Shown: piece after piece, positions 8,397 to 20,131 of the stretch | Position numbering within the stretch: the first letter of the stretch is position 1 | Layout of the letters: the number at the start of each line of letters is the position of its first letter | Position numbers and translations under genes: made by a program | Notes under the pieces: model-generated | What the model saw: the letters and a program-made list of their open reading frames with translations, nothing else | The model's database searches: none | What the model was told of the DNA's origin: nothing | From: Acinetobacter gyllenbergii CIP 110306 = MTCC 11365 | GTDB taxonomy: Bacteria; Pseudomonadota; Gammaproteobacteria; Pseudomonadales; Moraxellaceae | Direction: 5' to 3' | Assembly (NCBI RefSeq): GCF_000413855.1 | Contig: NZ_ATGG01000022.1 | Span: 1-58,136, forward strand | DNA: 58,136 nt

Positions 8397-9542
8397 ATGA
8401 CTCAATTGCCAAAAGTTAAACGTCGTCTTCTTAACTCGCAAACTGCGAAAAAATTGCTGAATAGCCGTAGCGGACGTCAGGCACGCCATATCTTCTCGAA
8501 TGCGACTGATCGCATTTTACGTGGGCATCAACTTGCGCTTTCTGGAAGCACACCTTTTGATATTGTGTATCAACGTGAAATTATCAGCCTTCGTCACTAT
8601 ACAGCGGCAACGGAGAACACAACCCAGCATCGGATTCCCTTGGTGATTGTGCCCCCTCTCGCTGCCAATATGCTGATCTATGATTTATTTCCAAATCGCA
8701 GCCTCGTGCGTTATTTTCTGGCCCAAGGTTTTGATGTGTATCTGATTGACTGGGGTACCCCGAGTCTACGCCAAGCCAAATATAATCTTGGTACTTACGT
8801 GAAAACGTTTATGCCCGACTTTATCGAAAAGATTCGTGAGCATAGCGGTCAGCAACAACTTTCACTGTTTGGCTGGAGTCTAGGTGGCGCTTTATCTCTG
8901 TGTTATACCGCTCTATTCAAAGATAAAAACATCCAGAATCTGATGATCTTGGCTTCACCTATCAACACGCATAAATCAGGTTATATGGGTAAGTTTTATC
9001 AACGTCTTACCGTACCTGCGCAATGGATTCGGAGTAATACCAAGTTCCGTATTCATCAAGTGCCGAGCCGAGTGTTCCATATTCATGGCTGGCAAAATAC
9101 GCTGGGATTTAAACTCACCGATCCGATCGGAAACTTTAAAAACTATTGGGATCTGTTAAAAAACCTGAATGATCGCCAATTTGTGATTAACCACGCCACC
9201 TCAAGCTCCTTTGTCGACAATATGCTGGCCTATCCAGGCGGTGTGATGCGCGATATTATTCTGCGCTTCTGGATTGATAATGAACTATCGACGGGTTCGG
9301 TTCAATTTGGTGAGCAAAGTGCAAATCTAAAAGATATTGATTGTTCAGTACTGGCAATTGGCGGCAGTAGCGACATTATCGTAACTGCGGAAGCAGTACG
9401 TCCACTGATGGATTTAATCAGCAGTAGCGACAAGCAATTTGAAATTGTTCCCGGCGGACATATGGGGCTGGTCTCAGGCAGCCAAGCACCAGAACTGGTC
9501 TGGCCTGTGGTAACGCAGTGGTTAGCGCCACGTTCTGAATAA
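8397..9542 (+). CDS. PhaC-like alpha/beta hydrolase
   Basis: 381 residues with the alpha/beta hydrolase fold of the polyhydroxyalkanoate synthase superfamily: the oxyanion region VPPLAANMLIYDLFPNRSLV, the family marker VYLIDWGTPS, the nucleophile elbow LFGWSLGGAL and a C-terminal GGHMGLVSGS with the likely catalytic histidine. True PHA synthases use cysteine at the nucleophile (G-x-C-x-G); here it is serine (G-W-S-L-G), and the protein is shorter than class I synthases (about 590). A depolymerase, lipase or acyltransferase is therefore as likely as a polymerase. Single gene, closed by the terminator at 9564-9590. Confidence 0.8.
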   Translation: MTQLPKVKRRLLNSQTAKKLLNSRSGRQARHIFSNATDRILRGHQLALSGSTPFDIVYQREIISLRHYTAATENTTQHRIPLVIVPPLAANMLIYDLFPNRSLVRYFLAQGFDVYLIDWGTPSLRQAKYNLGTYVKTFMPDFIEKIREHSGQQQLSLFGWSLGGALSLCYTALFKDKNIQNLMILASPINTHKSGYMGKFYQRLTVPAQWIRSNTKFRIHQVPSRVFHIHGWQNTLGFKLTDPIGNFKNYWDLLKNLNDRQFVINHATSSSFVDNMLAYPGGVMRDIILRFWIDNELSTGSVQFGEQSANLKDIDCSVLAIGGSSDIIVTAEAVRPLMDLISSSDKQFEIVPGGHMGLVSGSQAPELVWPVVTQWLAPRSE

Positions 9543-9563
9543 ATGTCACTCATCTACACAAAT

Positions 9564-9590
9564 AAAAGGCTGCCATCTAGGCAGCCTTTT
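9564..9590 (+). terminator. Rho-independent terminator (bidirectional)
   Basis: AAAAGGCTGCC, five-base loop, GGCAGCCTTTT, then further T. It lies between the convergent PhaC-like hydrolase and the MHYT-GGDEF-EAL gene and can serve both. Confidence 0.9.
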
Positions 9591-9610
9591 TTAATTCCCA
9601 TGCAGCTTGA

Positions 9611-11674
9611 TCATGCAAAATGTTGATAACGATGCAATACCAAACCTTCCACATTGACAGGCGTACCCAATAAATAGCCCTGTAACTGGTTGCAACCTAA
9701 ACTGGTTAGGATGTCTGCTTGTTGCTGTGTTTCGACGCCTTCTGCTGTTACGACCAAACCCAGTTTTGCAGCCAAATGGATAATGCTTTCCAGAATTGCT
9801 TCTTCTTTAGAATTCGGTTTGAGGTCGATCAGAAAACCGCGGTCAATTTTAAGTTCATCTACAGGCAAGTCTTTTAAATATAAGAAGCTTGAATAGCCTG
9901 TACCAAAGTCATCAATGGCAATGCGAATGCCGAGCTTACGCAGGCGCTCCAAAGTACGAATACTGGAATCAATATGATGCATGGCCGTAGATTCAGTAAT
10001 TTCAAGAATGAGGTGATGGGGTTGGATTTGGTATTGTTCTAATAATTGTTCGAGGACACTAAACAGCTTTTTATTTTCAAATTGTAATGCAGAAAGATTA
10101 ACAGCAATTGGATAAAACGGACTCTTACTTCGTTCCCACTTCTGGATTTGTTGGCAGGCTTGTTCCAGTGCCCAATATCCCATCGTAATAATCAAACCGG
10201 TTTTTTCTGCCCCTTCAATAAACATTTGCGGGGTCAGTAGTCCTAGGGTTGGATGCTTCCATCGAATCAGTGCTTCCACCCCGCAGACCTCATAATTCGA
10301 AGTAAATTTGGGTTGGTAGAACAAGACAAACTGTTGCTCATCAACGGCCTTATACAAGTCATTAATCAGTTTGGACTGACTGCGTACATCTTGCTGATCG
10401 GACATGGAATGGAACATGGTATAGGTGTTACGACCCTGATCTTTGGAGATCAGCATCACAACATCGGCATTAATCAACAGGTCTTGTACATTACAACCAT
10501 GCTCAGGATACATGGCAATCCCGACACTGGCAGAAATATTAATATCCTTTGCCGCAATCAGATAGGTTTCCTGAATGTAATGCAAAATATCTTCTGAAAG
10601 CTGCATCGCTTCATTAATATCGGTATCTTCAGAAATTAAGACAAACTCATCACCGCCAATCCGAAACAACTTATGACTCGAATCCAGCTTATTGTATAAA
10701 CGGTTTGCCATTTGGATTAGGAGCTGATCGCCAATATGATGGCCAAAAGCATCATTCACTGATTTAAAACGATCTAAATCAATATACAGAAATGCCGCTT
10801 TTTGCCCATTTAAACGATGATGATTAAACACCACTTCTGCATGTTCGGTCAGATACAAACGATTTGGGAGCTTGGTCAATGCATCATGTAAAGATTGAGT
10901 CGCTAATTCTTTATTGATTAAGGTGAGTTGTTCATTTCTCTCTTCGAGTCTAGCCTCAAGCACTGCAACGGCAAAACCCGCCACCAGAACAAGACTGGTA
11001 ATAAAGATAATGGTAAACAGCAAGACACTTTGTTCCGTATGTTCTGACGTCAGTATTTGCGCCAAACTTTCATCGAAATAAGTTGCCGCCATACCCGTAT
11101 AATGCATCCCAACGATACTTAAGGCCATGAGGACAGCGACCACAACTTTCAGTAAGGTCCGGTATGTCACTGCGGTTTTATATTTAAAAATAAAGAAGAA
11201 ACTCAGACCAGAACCACTAATTGCAATGAGAACAGAGCACAGAACCAAAAGCGGATCATAATGCATGGCATGATGTTCTACCATCAATGCGGCCATCCCC
11301 GTATAGTGCATCCCAGATATTCCCAAGCCCATGAATACAGCACCAAGGATTAAACGAGGGATCGGTAAAGTGGGTCTTGAAGTGAGCCAAACGGCAAAAA
11401 CCGAAGCCGCAGCACCAATTAAATAAGAGAGTATGGTTAAATTAACATCAAAATGATAGCCTTCTGGCAAATGGCTAGCCAGCATTCCCACAAAGTGCAT
11501 TGACCATATGGCTAAACCTAAGATTAGCCCGCTCGCAATCAAAATGCTTTTTTCAAACTTTTTATAAGCACCCTTAAAGACGAGTTCTTCCATCGATACT
11601 GCAACGTAACATGTCACGACTGCAACCAAAATGGAAACGATGACCAATGTGCTATCGTAATCAACGTGAACCAT
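9611..11674 (-). CDS. MHYT-GGDEF-EAL cyclic-di-GMP signalling protein
   Basis: A 687-residue inner-membrane protein. The N-terminal part (about 1-245) is an MHYT sensor with seven membrane segments carrying WSMHFVGML, SGMHYTGMAA and VGMHYTGMAA, thought to bind copper and sense oxygen, CO or NO. A diguanylate cyclase domain follows with an intact GGDEF signature (RIGGDEFVLI), then a phosphodiesterase domain with intact EAL (VEALIRWKHP) and the DDFGTGYSS loop. Since both catalytic signatures are kept, it may make or degrade c-di-GMP depending on signal. A 29-codon reading frame with a good ribosome site precedes it by 15 bases. Confidence 0.93.
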   Translation of the reverse strand: MVHVDYDSTLVIVSILVAVVTCYVAVSMEELVFKGAYKKFEKSILIASGLILGLAIWSMHFVGMLASHLPEGYHFDVNLTILSYLIGAAASVFAVWLTSRPTLPIPRLILGAVFMGLGISGMHYTGMAALMVEHHAMHYDPLLVLCSVLIAISGSGLSFFFIFKYKTAVTYRTLLKVVVAVLMALSIVGMHYTGMAATYFDESLAQILTSEHTEQSVLLFTIIFITSLVLVAGFAVAVLEARLEERNEQLTLINKELATQSLHDALTKLPNRLYLTEHAEVVFNHHRLNGQKAAFLYIDLDRFKSVNDAFGHHIGDQLLIQMANRLYNKLDSSHKLFRIGGDEFVLISEDTDINEAMQLSEDILHYIQETYLIAAKDINISASVGIAMYPEHGCNVQDLLINADVVMLISKDQGRNTYTMFHSMSDQQDVRSQSKLINDLYKAVDEQQFVLFYQPKFTSNYEVCGVEALIRWKHPTLGLLTPQMFIEGAEKTGLIITMGYWALEQACQQIQKWERSKSPFYPIAVNLSALQFENKKLFSVLEQLLEQYQIQPHHLILEITESTAMHHIDSSIRTLERLRKLGIRIAIDDFGTGYSSFLYLKDLPVDELKIDRGFLIDLKPNSKEEAILESIIHLAAKLGLVVTAEGVETQQQADILTSLGCNQLQGYLLGTPVNVEGLVLHRYQHFA

Positions 11675-11689
11675 AAAGGACTTCCATGA

Positions 11690-11779
11690 TTATTCAGTAC
11701 TTTTTTTTATATGATGAGCAAAATGCTCAAAATCCGAACGACGTTTCACACCCAAAGAAGTCATGAATAGTGTATTCAT
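11690..11779 (-). CDS. Possible 29-residue leader peptide upstream of the c-di-GMP gene
   Basis: MNTLFMTSLGVKRRSDFEHF begins a 29-residue reading frame with an AAGGAA Shine-Dalgarno 5-6 bases before the ATG. Its stop is 15 bases upstream of the MHYT gene start, and the GGAAG serving that gene follows directly after the stop, so translation could be coupled. The peptide is basic and soluble, not a signal peptide. No homologue is known to me; it could be a regulatory leader or a free small protein. Confidence 0.45.
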   Translation of the reverse strand: MNTLFMTSLGVKRRSDFEHFAHHIKKSTE

Positions 11780-12119
11780 AAACTTTCCTTAACAATAACA
11801 TCATCTAGCATAAGGTCAAGTCTTTTTCACTTTATAAATCAATAGAATAAAAGCACACAATCATTTCAAACCAATGAAAAATCTTGTTTTTTTATTTCAT
11901 TTTTTTGACCAAAAGACTCATTTATTTTTGCTAAATCATTTTAATTTTTAAGTCATTACAATGTGTTTATTTTTAGTCGTGCAGACACCCCAAAGCATGC
12001 AACACTTTTTTAGCTTGAATCCGAACTGCTCATCCTCAGCAATATGATTAAAACATAAACAATATAAGCTGATTTATTCATCTATATTGTTATAACTCTG
12101 TTATCGCACCCCATAAAAA
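11780..12119. other. Gene-free AT-rich spacer
   Basis: Holds the presumed promoter of the MHYT-GGDEF-EAL operon on the minus strand. The only structure noticed is a 9-base inverted repeat, AACAATATA at 12058-12066 and TATATTGTT at 12083-12091. No reading frame convinces. Confidence 0.5.
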
Positions 12120-12144
12120 AACCTTGTTTATCTTCGACAAGATT
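12120..12144 (-). terminator. Terminator following ilvC tail copy A
   Basis: Read on the minus strand: AATCTTGT, nine-base loop, ACAAGGTT (one G-U pair), then a T-run. It stands to tail copy A as an ordinary 3' terminator stands to a gene. Confidence 0.7.
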
Positions 12145-12167
12145 TTTTGTTTAACTCAGAGTAAAAA

Positions 12168-12208
12168 TTAGTTCTTGTCTTTATCTACGATTTTGTTCGC
12201 TTGAATCC
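12168..12208 (-). repeat. ilvC 3'-end copy A (outermost)
   Basis: The last 41 bases of an ilvC gene including its TAA. Read on the minus strand it encodes [16 protein letters not shown]; real IlvC ends [12 protein letters not shown]. Relative to copy B it differs at three bases, two synonymous and one Glu-to-Asp. The match breaks off just before GGATTC. Confidence 0.85.
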
Positions 12209-12324
12209 TGAGTAGGGCCTCCTACGCAAGGAGCAGGGAAATAGAAAAGCATGAGAAGCATCGCTTTTCCCTTGCGTAAGAGTGAAGCTATGCTTCGCTA
12301 ACGTACGTAACATTAGGATTTTCC

Positions 12325-12352
12325 ATAAAAAAACCCTTGAATAAACAAGGGT
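12325..12352 (-). terminator. Terminator following ilvC tail copy B
   Basis: Read on the minus strand: ACCCTTG, six-base loop, CAAGGGT, then seven T. A classic rho-independent terminator a short distance after the copy B stop codon. Confidence 0.85.
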
Positions 12353-12373
12353 CTTTATTTGACTTAGAAAAAA

Positions 12374-12418
12374 TTAGTTCTTTTCTTTGTCTACGATTTT
12401 GTTTGCTTGAATCCAAGG
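12374..12418 (-). repeat. ilvC 3'-end copy B (middle)
   Basis: A 45-base duplicate of the ilvC end. It encodes [18 protein letters not shown], identical in protein to the true end, with five differences, all at synonymous third positions. It was therefore once under selection as coding sequence. It is not joined to an upstream reading frame. Confidence 0.9.
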
Positions 12419-12424
12419 TATGAA

Positions 12425-12455
12425 CAAAAATGGGAAGCAACGCTTCCCATTTTTG
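12425..12455 (-). terminator. Terminator of ilvC
   Basis: CAAAAATGGGAAGC and its exact complement around a three-base loop, with T-runs at both ends; 17 bases past the ilvC stop. Confidence 0.9.
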
Positions 12456-12471
12456 TGCAAGGCACGTAACC

Positions 12472-13500
<1,029 letters not shown>

Positions 13501-13580
13501 CTAAAATTTTTGTCATTTCCCTTGTTCTGCAAGGACAGATCTTTTGTAGGCTCCCCCATGATTACCGTTCTGGGTGATCC

Positions 13581-13610
13581 CCCCTCTTTTCAAAGAGGGG
13601 TTGGGGGAGA
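13581..13610 (-). repeat. GC-rich hairpin in the ilvN-ilvC spacer
   Basis: CCCCTCTTT (13581-13589) and AAAGAGGGG (13592-13600) followed by TTGGGGGAGA. Its composition is unlike the surrounding AT-rich DNA and, from memory, resembles a 'CTCCCCCAACCCCTCTTT' element dispersed in Moraxellaceae genomes. It lies right after the ilvN stop without a T-run, so it is more likely a repeat or mRNA stabiliser/attenuator than a plain terminator. Confidence 0.55.
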
Positions 13611-13613
13611 TTT

Positions 13614-14105
13614 TTAAATTGTTAAAACTTTTTCGCCACGCGCGATGCCTGAAACACCAGAGCGTACAACTTCAAGAATGGTATTTTCTGCGAGTGCATC
13701 AATAAAACCATCAATCTTTTCAGTGGTACCGGCAATCTGAATGGTATAGGTCGTCGGTGTCACATCAACGATTTGCGCACGGAAGATATCCGCTGTACGT
13801 TTGATTTCCGCACGTGCAGCACCCAAGGCTTTCACTTTGATGAGCATCAACTCACGTTCGATATGCGAACCTTCTGAGAGATCAACCACTTTTACCACTT
13901 CAACCAATTTGTTCAGTTGCTTGGTAATCTGCTCGATTTTATGATCATCGCCATAAGTCGTTAAGGTTAAACGCGATAGGGTTTCGTCTTCTGTTGGCGC
14001 AACATTCAGTGTTTCAATGTTGTAGCCACGTTGACTGAATAAGCCAACAAGACGAGAAAGCGCACCAGCTTCGTTTTCAACGAGTACAGAAATAATATGT
14101 CTCAT
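13614..14105 (-). CDS. ilvN: Acetolactate synthase small (regulatory) subunit
   Basis: Regulatory subunit that activates the large subunit and carries valine feedback inhibition. 163 residues; N-terminal ACT domain [20 protein letters not shown], valine-site region LFSQRGYNIETLNVAPTED, and the C-terminal ALS_ss_C domain. The length matches IlvH/IlvN of the long type. Its ATG shares one base with the stop of the large subunit (TAATG), so translation is coupled and stoichiometry maintained. Confidence 0.96.
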   Translation of the reverse strand: MRHIISVLVENEAGALSRLVGLFSQRGYNIETLNVAPTEDETLSRLTLTTYGDDHKIEQITKQLNKLVEVVKVVDLSEGSHIERELMLIKVKALGAARAEIKRTADIFRAQIVDVTPTTYTIQIAGTTEKIDGFIDALAENTILEVVRSGVSGIARGEKVLTI

Positions 14106-15829
14106 TATGTACGCTCCCCTTTACCTAACCACATATCCTTCATGGACTGGCCTGCAATCAACATTGGATAAACATGTTCTGTACGATCAACCATGACATT
14201 AATGAATACACATTTATCATTAATTGCCATCGCTTCAGCTAATTTAGAATCGAGCTCGTCAGCATGGTTAATCTGAATACCGACATGACCATACGCTTCC
14301 ATTAACTTGGCAAAGTCAGGTAATGAATCAACATAAGAACTTGAATGACGTCCTTCGTAGTTCATATCTTGCCACTGCTTCACCATGCCCAAGGCTTGGT
14401 TGTTTAAGCAGAGAATTTTTACATTCAAGCCATATTGCTTGCAGGTCGATAATTCTTGGATACACATCTGAATCGATGCTTCACCAGTAATACAAACCAC
14501 TTGCTGGTCTGGGAATGCAAGCTTTGCAGCCATTGCATACGGTAAACCAACACCCATGGTGCCTAGGCCACCAGAGTTGATCCATTGACGTGGACGTTTG
14601 TATTTGTAGTAGTTTGCACCAAACATCTGATGCTGACCCACGTCTGAAGTAATGATGGCTTCACCATTGGTCACACGATCTAATGCCTCAACCACTTGCT
14701 GAGGTTTCATTACACCATTTTGACCTGCTTCATAACGTAAGCCGTGTACTTTGCGCCATTCATTGATCTGAGACCACCATGCCGCAATTGCTTCAGGGTT
14801 TGGCTTAGATACATTCATTTGTTTGAGTTGTGCCAACATTTCTTGAAGTACTGGCTCTACTGCCCCCACGATTGGGATGTGCGCCATAATAGTCTTCGAA
14901 ATCGTTGCTGGATCAACATCAATATGAATGACTTTTGCATTGGTACAGAATTTTGCAGGGTTGTTGGTTACACGGTCATCAAAACGTGCACCAATGGCCA
15001 AAATCACATCTGCATTATGCATCGCCATGTTGGCTTCATAAGTACCATGCATCCCCAACATGCCCACGAACTGCGGATCATTACCAGGGAAAGCACCTAA
15101 ACCCATTAAAGTATTTGTAACTGGGTAACCCAATAAATGTGCAAGCTCAGTCAATAAGCCAGATGCATTGCCTTGAACCACACCACCACCGGTATAGATC
15201 ATTGGGCGTTTAGCCGTAATCAACTCATCAATCGCTTTGCGAATTTGACCTGAGTGACCACGTGAAGGCGGCTGATATGAACGCATCTTCACTTTTTCAG
15301 GATATTCGTAGGCAAACTTTTCCGCAGGATTGGTCGCATCTTTTGGAATATCAACCACAACTGGACCTGGACGGCCAGACGCAGCAATATAGAATGCTTT
15401 CTTAATAATTGCAGGAATTTCGCTAGCGTGACGCACTTGGAAACTATGTTTTACGATTGGACGAGAAATACCAACCATATCTGTTTCTTGGAATGCATCT
15501 TCTCCAATCAGATGGCTTGCAACCTGACCAGACAAAATCACCATTGGGATTGAGTCCATGTAGGCTGTTGCGATTGGAGTGACGGTATTGGTTGCGCCCG
15601 GTCCAGAAGTGACCAGTACCACACCTGTCTTACCCGTTACGCGTGAGTATGCGTCTGCCATATGACCGGCAGCTTGCTCATGACGAACGAGGTAATGGTT
15701 GATTTTGTCTTGTTGAAATAGCGCATCATAAATATGTAATACAGCGCCGCCTGGATACCCAAAAACATGCTCTACGCCTTCGTCCGCAAGCGCACGAACG
15801 AGCATTTCACCACCAGATAAAAGTTCCAA
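14105..15829 (-). CDS. ilvB: Acetolactate synthase large (catalytic) subunit
   Basis: Thiamine-diphosphate enzyme making acetolactate and acetohydroxybutyrate. 574 residues: N-terminal pyrimidine domain with [14 protein letters not shown] and the catalytic glutamate in [14 protein letters not shown], central FAD domain, C-terminal pyrophosphate domain. The usual GDG of the metal motif reads GEA here ([16 protein letters not shown]...LCLNN), so Glu replaces the Mg-binding Asp; pseudomonads have a similar GEG. The start is TTG with GGGTGA upstream; the protein start [14 protein letters not shown] fits the family. The symbol could equally be ilvI. Confidence 0.95.
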   Translation of the reverse strand: MELLSGGEMLVRALADEGVEHVFGYPGGAVLHIYDALFQQDKINHYLVRHEQAAGHMADAYSRVTGKTGVVLVTSGPGATNTVTPIATAYMDSIPMVILSGQVASHLIGEDAFQETDMVGISRPIVKHSFQVRHASEIPAIIKKAFYIAASGRPGPVVVDIPKDATNPAEKFAYEYPEKVKMRSYQPPSRGHSGQIRKAIDELITAKRPMIYTGGGVVQGNASGLLTELAHLLGYPVTNTLMGLGAFPGNDPQFVGMLGMHGTYEANMAMHNADVILAIGARFDDRVTNNPAKFCTNAKVIHIDVDPATISKTIMAHIPIVGAVEPVLQEMLAQLKQMNVSKPNPEAIAAWWSQINEWRKVHGLRYEAGQNGVMKPQQVVEALDRVTNGEAIITSDVGQHQMFGANYYKYKRPRQWINSGGLGTMGVGLPYAMAAKLAFPDQQVVCITGEASIQMCIQELSTCKQYGLNVKILCLNNQALGMVKQWQDMNYEGRHSSSYVDSLPDFAKLMEAYGHVGIQINHADELDSKLAEAMAINDKCVFINVMVDRTEHVYPMLIAGQSMKDMWLGKGERT

Positions 15830-15851
15830 CGTGATTCACCCTAGTATTTTG

Positions 15852-15878
15852 CACAATTTATGGGAGACATAAATTGTG
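15852..15878 (-). promoter_or_regulatory. Perfect inverted repeat in the ilvB leader
   Basis: CACAATTTATG, five-base loop, CATAAATTGTG: an 11-pair stem ending 23 bases before the TTG start. It may be an operator or an mRNA hairpin controlling ilvB translation. A 9-codon frame (15887 to 15858: MNEHNLCLP-stop) runs into it. Confidence 0.55.
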
Positions 15879-15887
15879 TTCATTCAT

Positions 15888-16338
15888 TAACTTTTGCACT
15901 TTTTATAAGTGTGCGTATTCTACTCGTTTTTGCTGCAATAGGAAAAATTTTCTGAGACTCATCAGCCGTATAAACTTGATGACATCTCGAATCAAAATGT
16001 GCTGGGATAAGCATATTTCAAAAAATCATTCTCTCGGCTAGAAAGAATGTCCATTGCAAGCCATGACATTTATTCGAAGGGTGATCAAATAAACACATAT
16101 AAAACTTGAGAAAGCATTCTTGTTTCTTTCATAAGCAATGTCAAGAACAAAGAAAAGGATTTTAACGAATATTTTTTAGCTGTTGTTTTTTTAGACACAT
16201 TTCACGGAATTATTTGGTCTTGTCAAAACACCCATTTATCAAAAAACTATTTTCTTTTTAATGAAAAATAGGCATTGTAAACTGCTTATTTAGGCATTTT
16301 GATCGAATATAGACAGCATTCATTTGGGGAGATCAAAC
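15888..16338. other. Gene-free spacer between ilvB and the DUF4124 gene
   Basis: About 450 AT-rich bases with divergent promoters presumed at both ends. I found no convincing reading frame and no RNA gene in it. Confidence 0.5.
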
Positions 16339-16686
16339 ATGAATTTATCTTATTTAAAAACAACCTTGTACACAGTTGCAACCACAGCACTATTACTCTG
16401 TTCCAGCCAGAACTACGCACAACAATATTACAAATGGGTCGATGCCAATGGGTCAACCCATTACACCACTACGCCACCACCAAAAGGCTCAAAGCGTTTG
16501 GACAAAGTTTCAACATATGGTACAAGCCATCAAAACACCAATCCAACAACTCAACGCGGCCAGCAAGCGACTCCAGACGCCACACCAAATGTAACACAGC
16601 AAGCACCGCAGACAGCACCATCCACTCCGACGAACACAGTGAAACCGCAAAGCCAGCCATCTGCCAATGCACCATCTGTGCTATAA
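16339..16686 (+). CDS. DUF4124-domain exported protein
   Basis: 115 residues: signal peptide (NLSYLKTTLYTVATTALLL, cleavage likely near NYAQ), a short DUF4124 motif YYKWVDANGSTHYTTTPPP, then a Gln/Thr/Pro-rich low-complexity tail. DUF4124 proteins are periplasmic or envelope-associated and of unknown function. The ATG at 16339 has GGGGAGA six bases upstream; an in-frame TTG 15 bases earlier overlaps that site and is rejected. Confidence 0.8.
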   Translation: MNLSYLKTTLYTVATTALLLCSSQNYAQQYYKWVDANGSTHYTTTPPPKGSKRLDKVSTYGTSHQNTNPTTQRGQQATPDATPNVTQQAPQTAPSTPTNTVKPQSQPSANAPSVL

Positions 16687-16800
16687 CCAAGCCAGTTGAT
16701 CCTGCGAGGTCATCTTCAACACGGCGGCCTTGCAGATAAAATCCCGATCTAAAAACTGACATTTCCTACAATTTTGCGCTATGCTGTGCAGCAATCTTAA

Positions 16801-19455
<2,655 letters not shown>

Positions 19456-19513
19456 TGTGCTGCTTAAATTCCCCTGCGACTAGCAGACGGAATTTGTAGA
19501 AACAAAACCTCAT

Positions 19514-19544
19514 CAAAGCCCGCTGTCATTCATCGGGCTTTGAT
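19514..19544 (+). terminator. Probable terminator after leuS
   Basis: TCAAAGCCCG, 11-base loop, CGGGCTTTGA. The following T-run is short, so some read-through into lptE is likely. Confidence 0.55.
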
Positions 19545-19612
19545 TCTAAAATGTGGTCAATTTATCAAGATTAAATCTTCCATATTGAATGGAATATCAT
19601 AAAGGACAAAGC

Positions 19613-20122
19613 ATGCATTTAGCTCAACGTTTAGCTACTATCGTTTTAACTTTAGGTCTAAGTGCAGGCTTGGTCGGCTGTGGCTTTCATCTAAAGGGAA
19701 GTAACCCGACAGCGGCACCTTTGGTCTACAACAAGCTGACTTTAGTCCTACCTGACAATACGGATCAGTTTGAAAACCAGCTCAGCATTTATCTTGGTGC
19801 AACGGGCGTACAACTCAGTAATGCCAATGATGCCTATGTGCTTCGTGTGCTGGATTACACTCCACGCCGTCAACTGTTGAATGGTAAATTGACTGAGGCC
19901 TTATTGCGTTTAACCGTGACTTTCCAAATTGAAGACCGCCAAGGTAAGCAAATTACTGAACCGCGTACCTTAACTGCTTCTCGTACCTATCAATACGACG
20001 TGGCAACGGTGAATACCGATAATCAACAAGAAGCATATTTGAATCGCATTCTTATTGATGATATGGCACAACAAATCACGCGTCAGATTGCAGCCAATCG
20101 TTTGCCGAAAGCACAACCTTAA
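19613..20122 (+). CDS. lptE: LPS-assembly lipoprotein LptE
   Basis: Outer-membrane lipoprotein that plugs the LptD barrel and helps place lipooligosaccharide in the outer leaflet. 169 residues, signal peptide with lipobox LVGC followed by GFHLKGSN, the GFxLRG-type start typical of LptE (RlpB). The ATG at 19613 has AAGGA at good distance; the frame is open 8 codons further upstream but those residues precede the signal peptide. holA starts 9 bases after its stop. Confidence 0.92.
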   Translation: MHLAQRLATIVLTLGLSAGLVGCGFHLKGSNPTAAPLVYNKLTLVLPDNTDQFENQLSIYLGATGVQLSNANDAYVLRVLDYTPRRQLLNGKLTEALLRLTVTFQIEDRQGKQITEPRTLTASRTYQYDVATVNTDNQQEAYLNRILIDDMAQQITRQIAANRLPKAQP

Positions 20123-20131
20123 TTCATCATT

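Noticed and set aside
16376..16762. Alternative frames over the DUF4124 gene
   Set aside because: The plus-strand frame from 16339 has a signal peptide, the DUF4124 motif and a ribosome site; the others have none.
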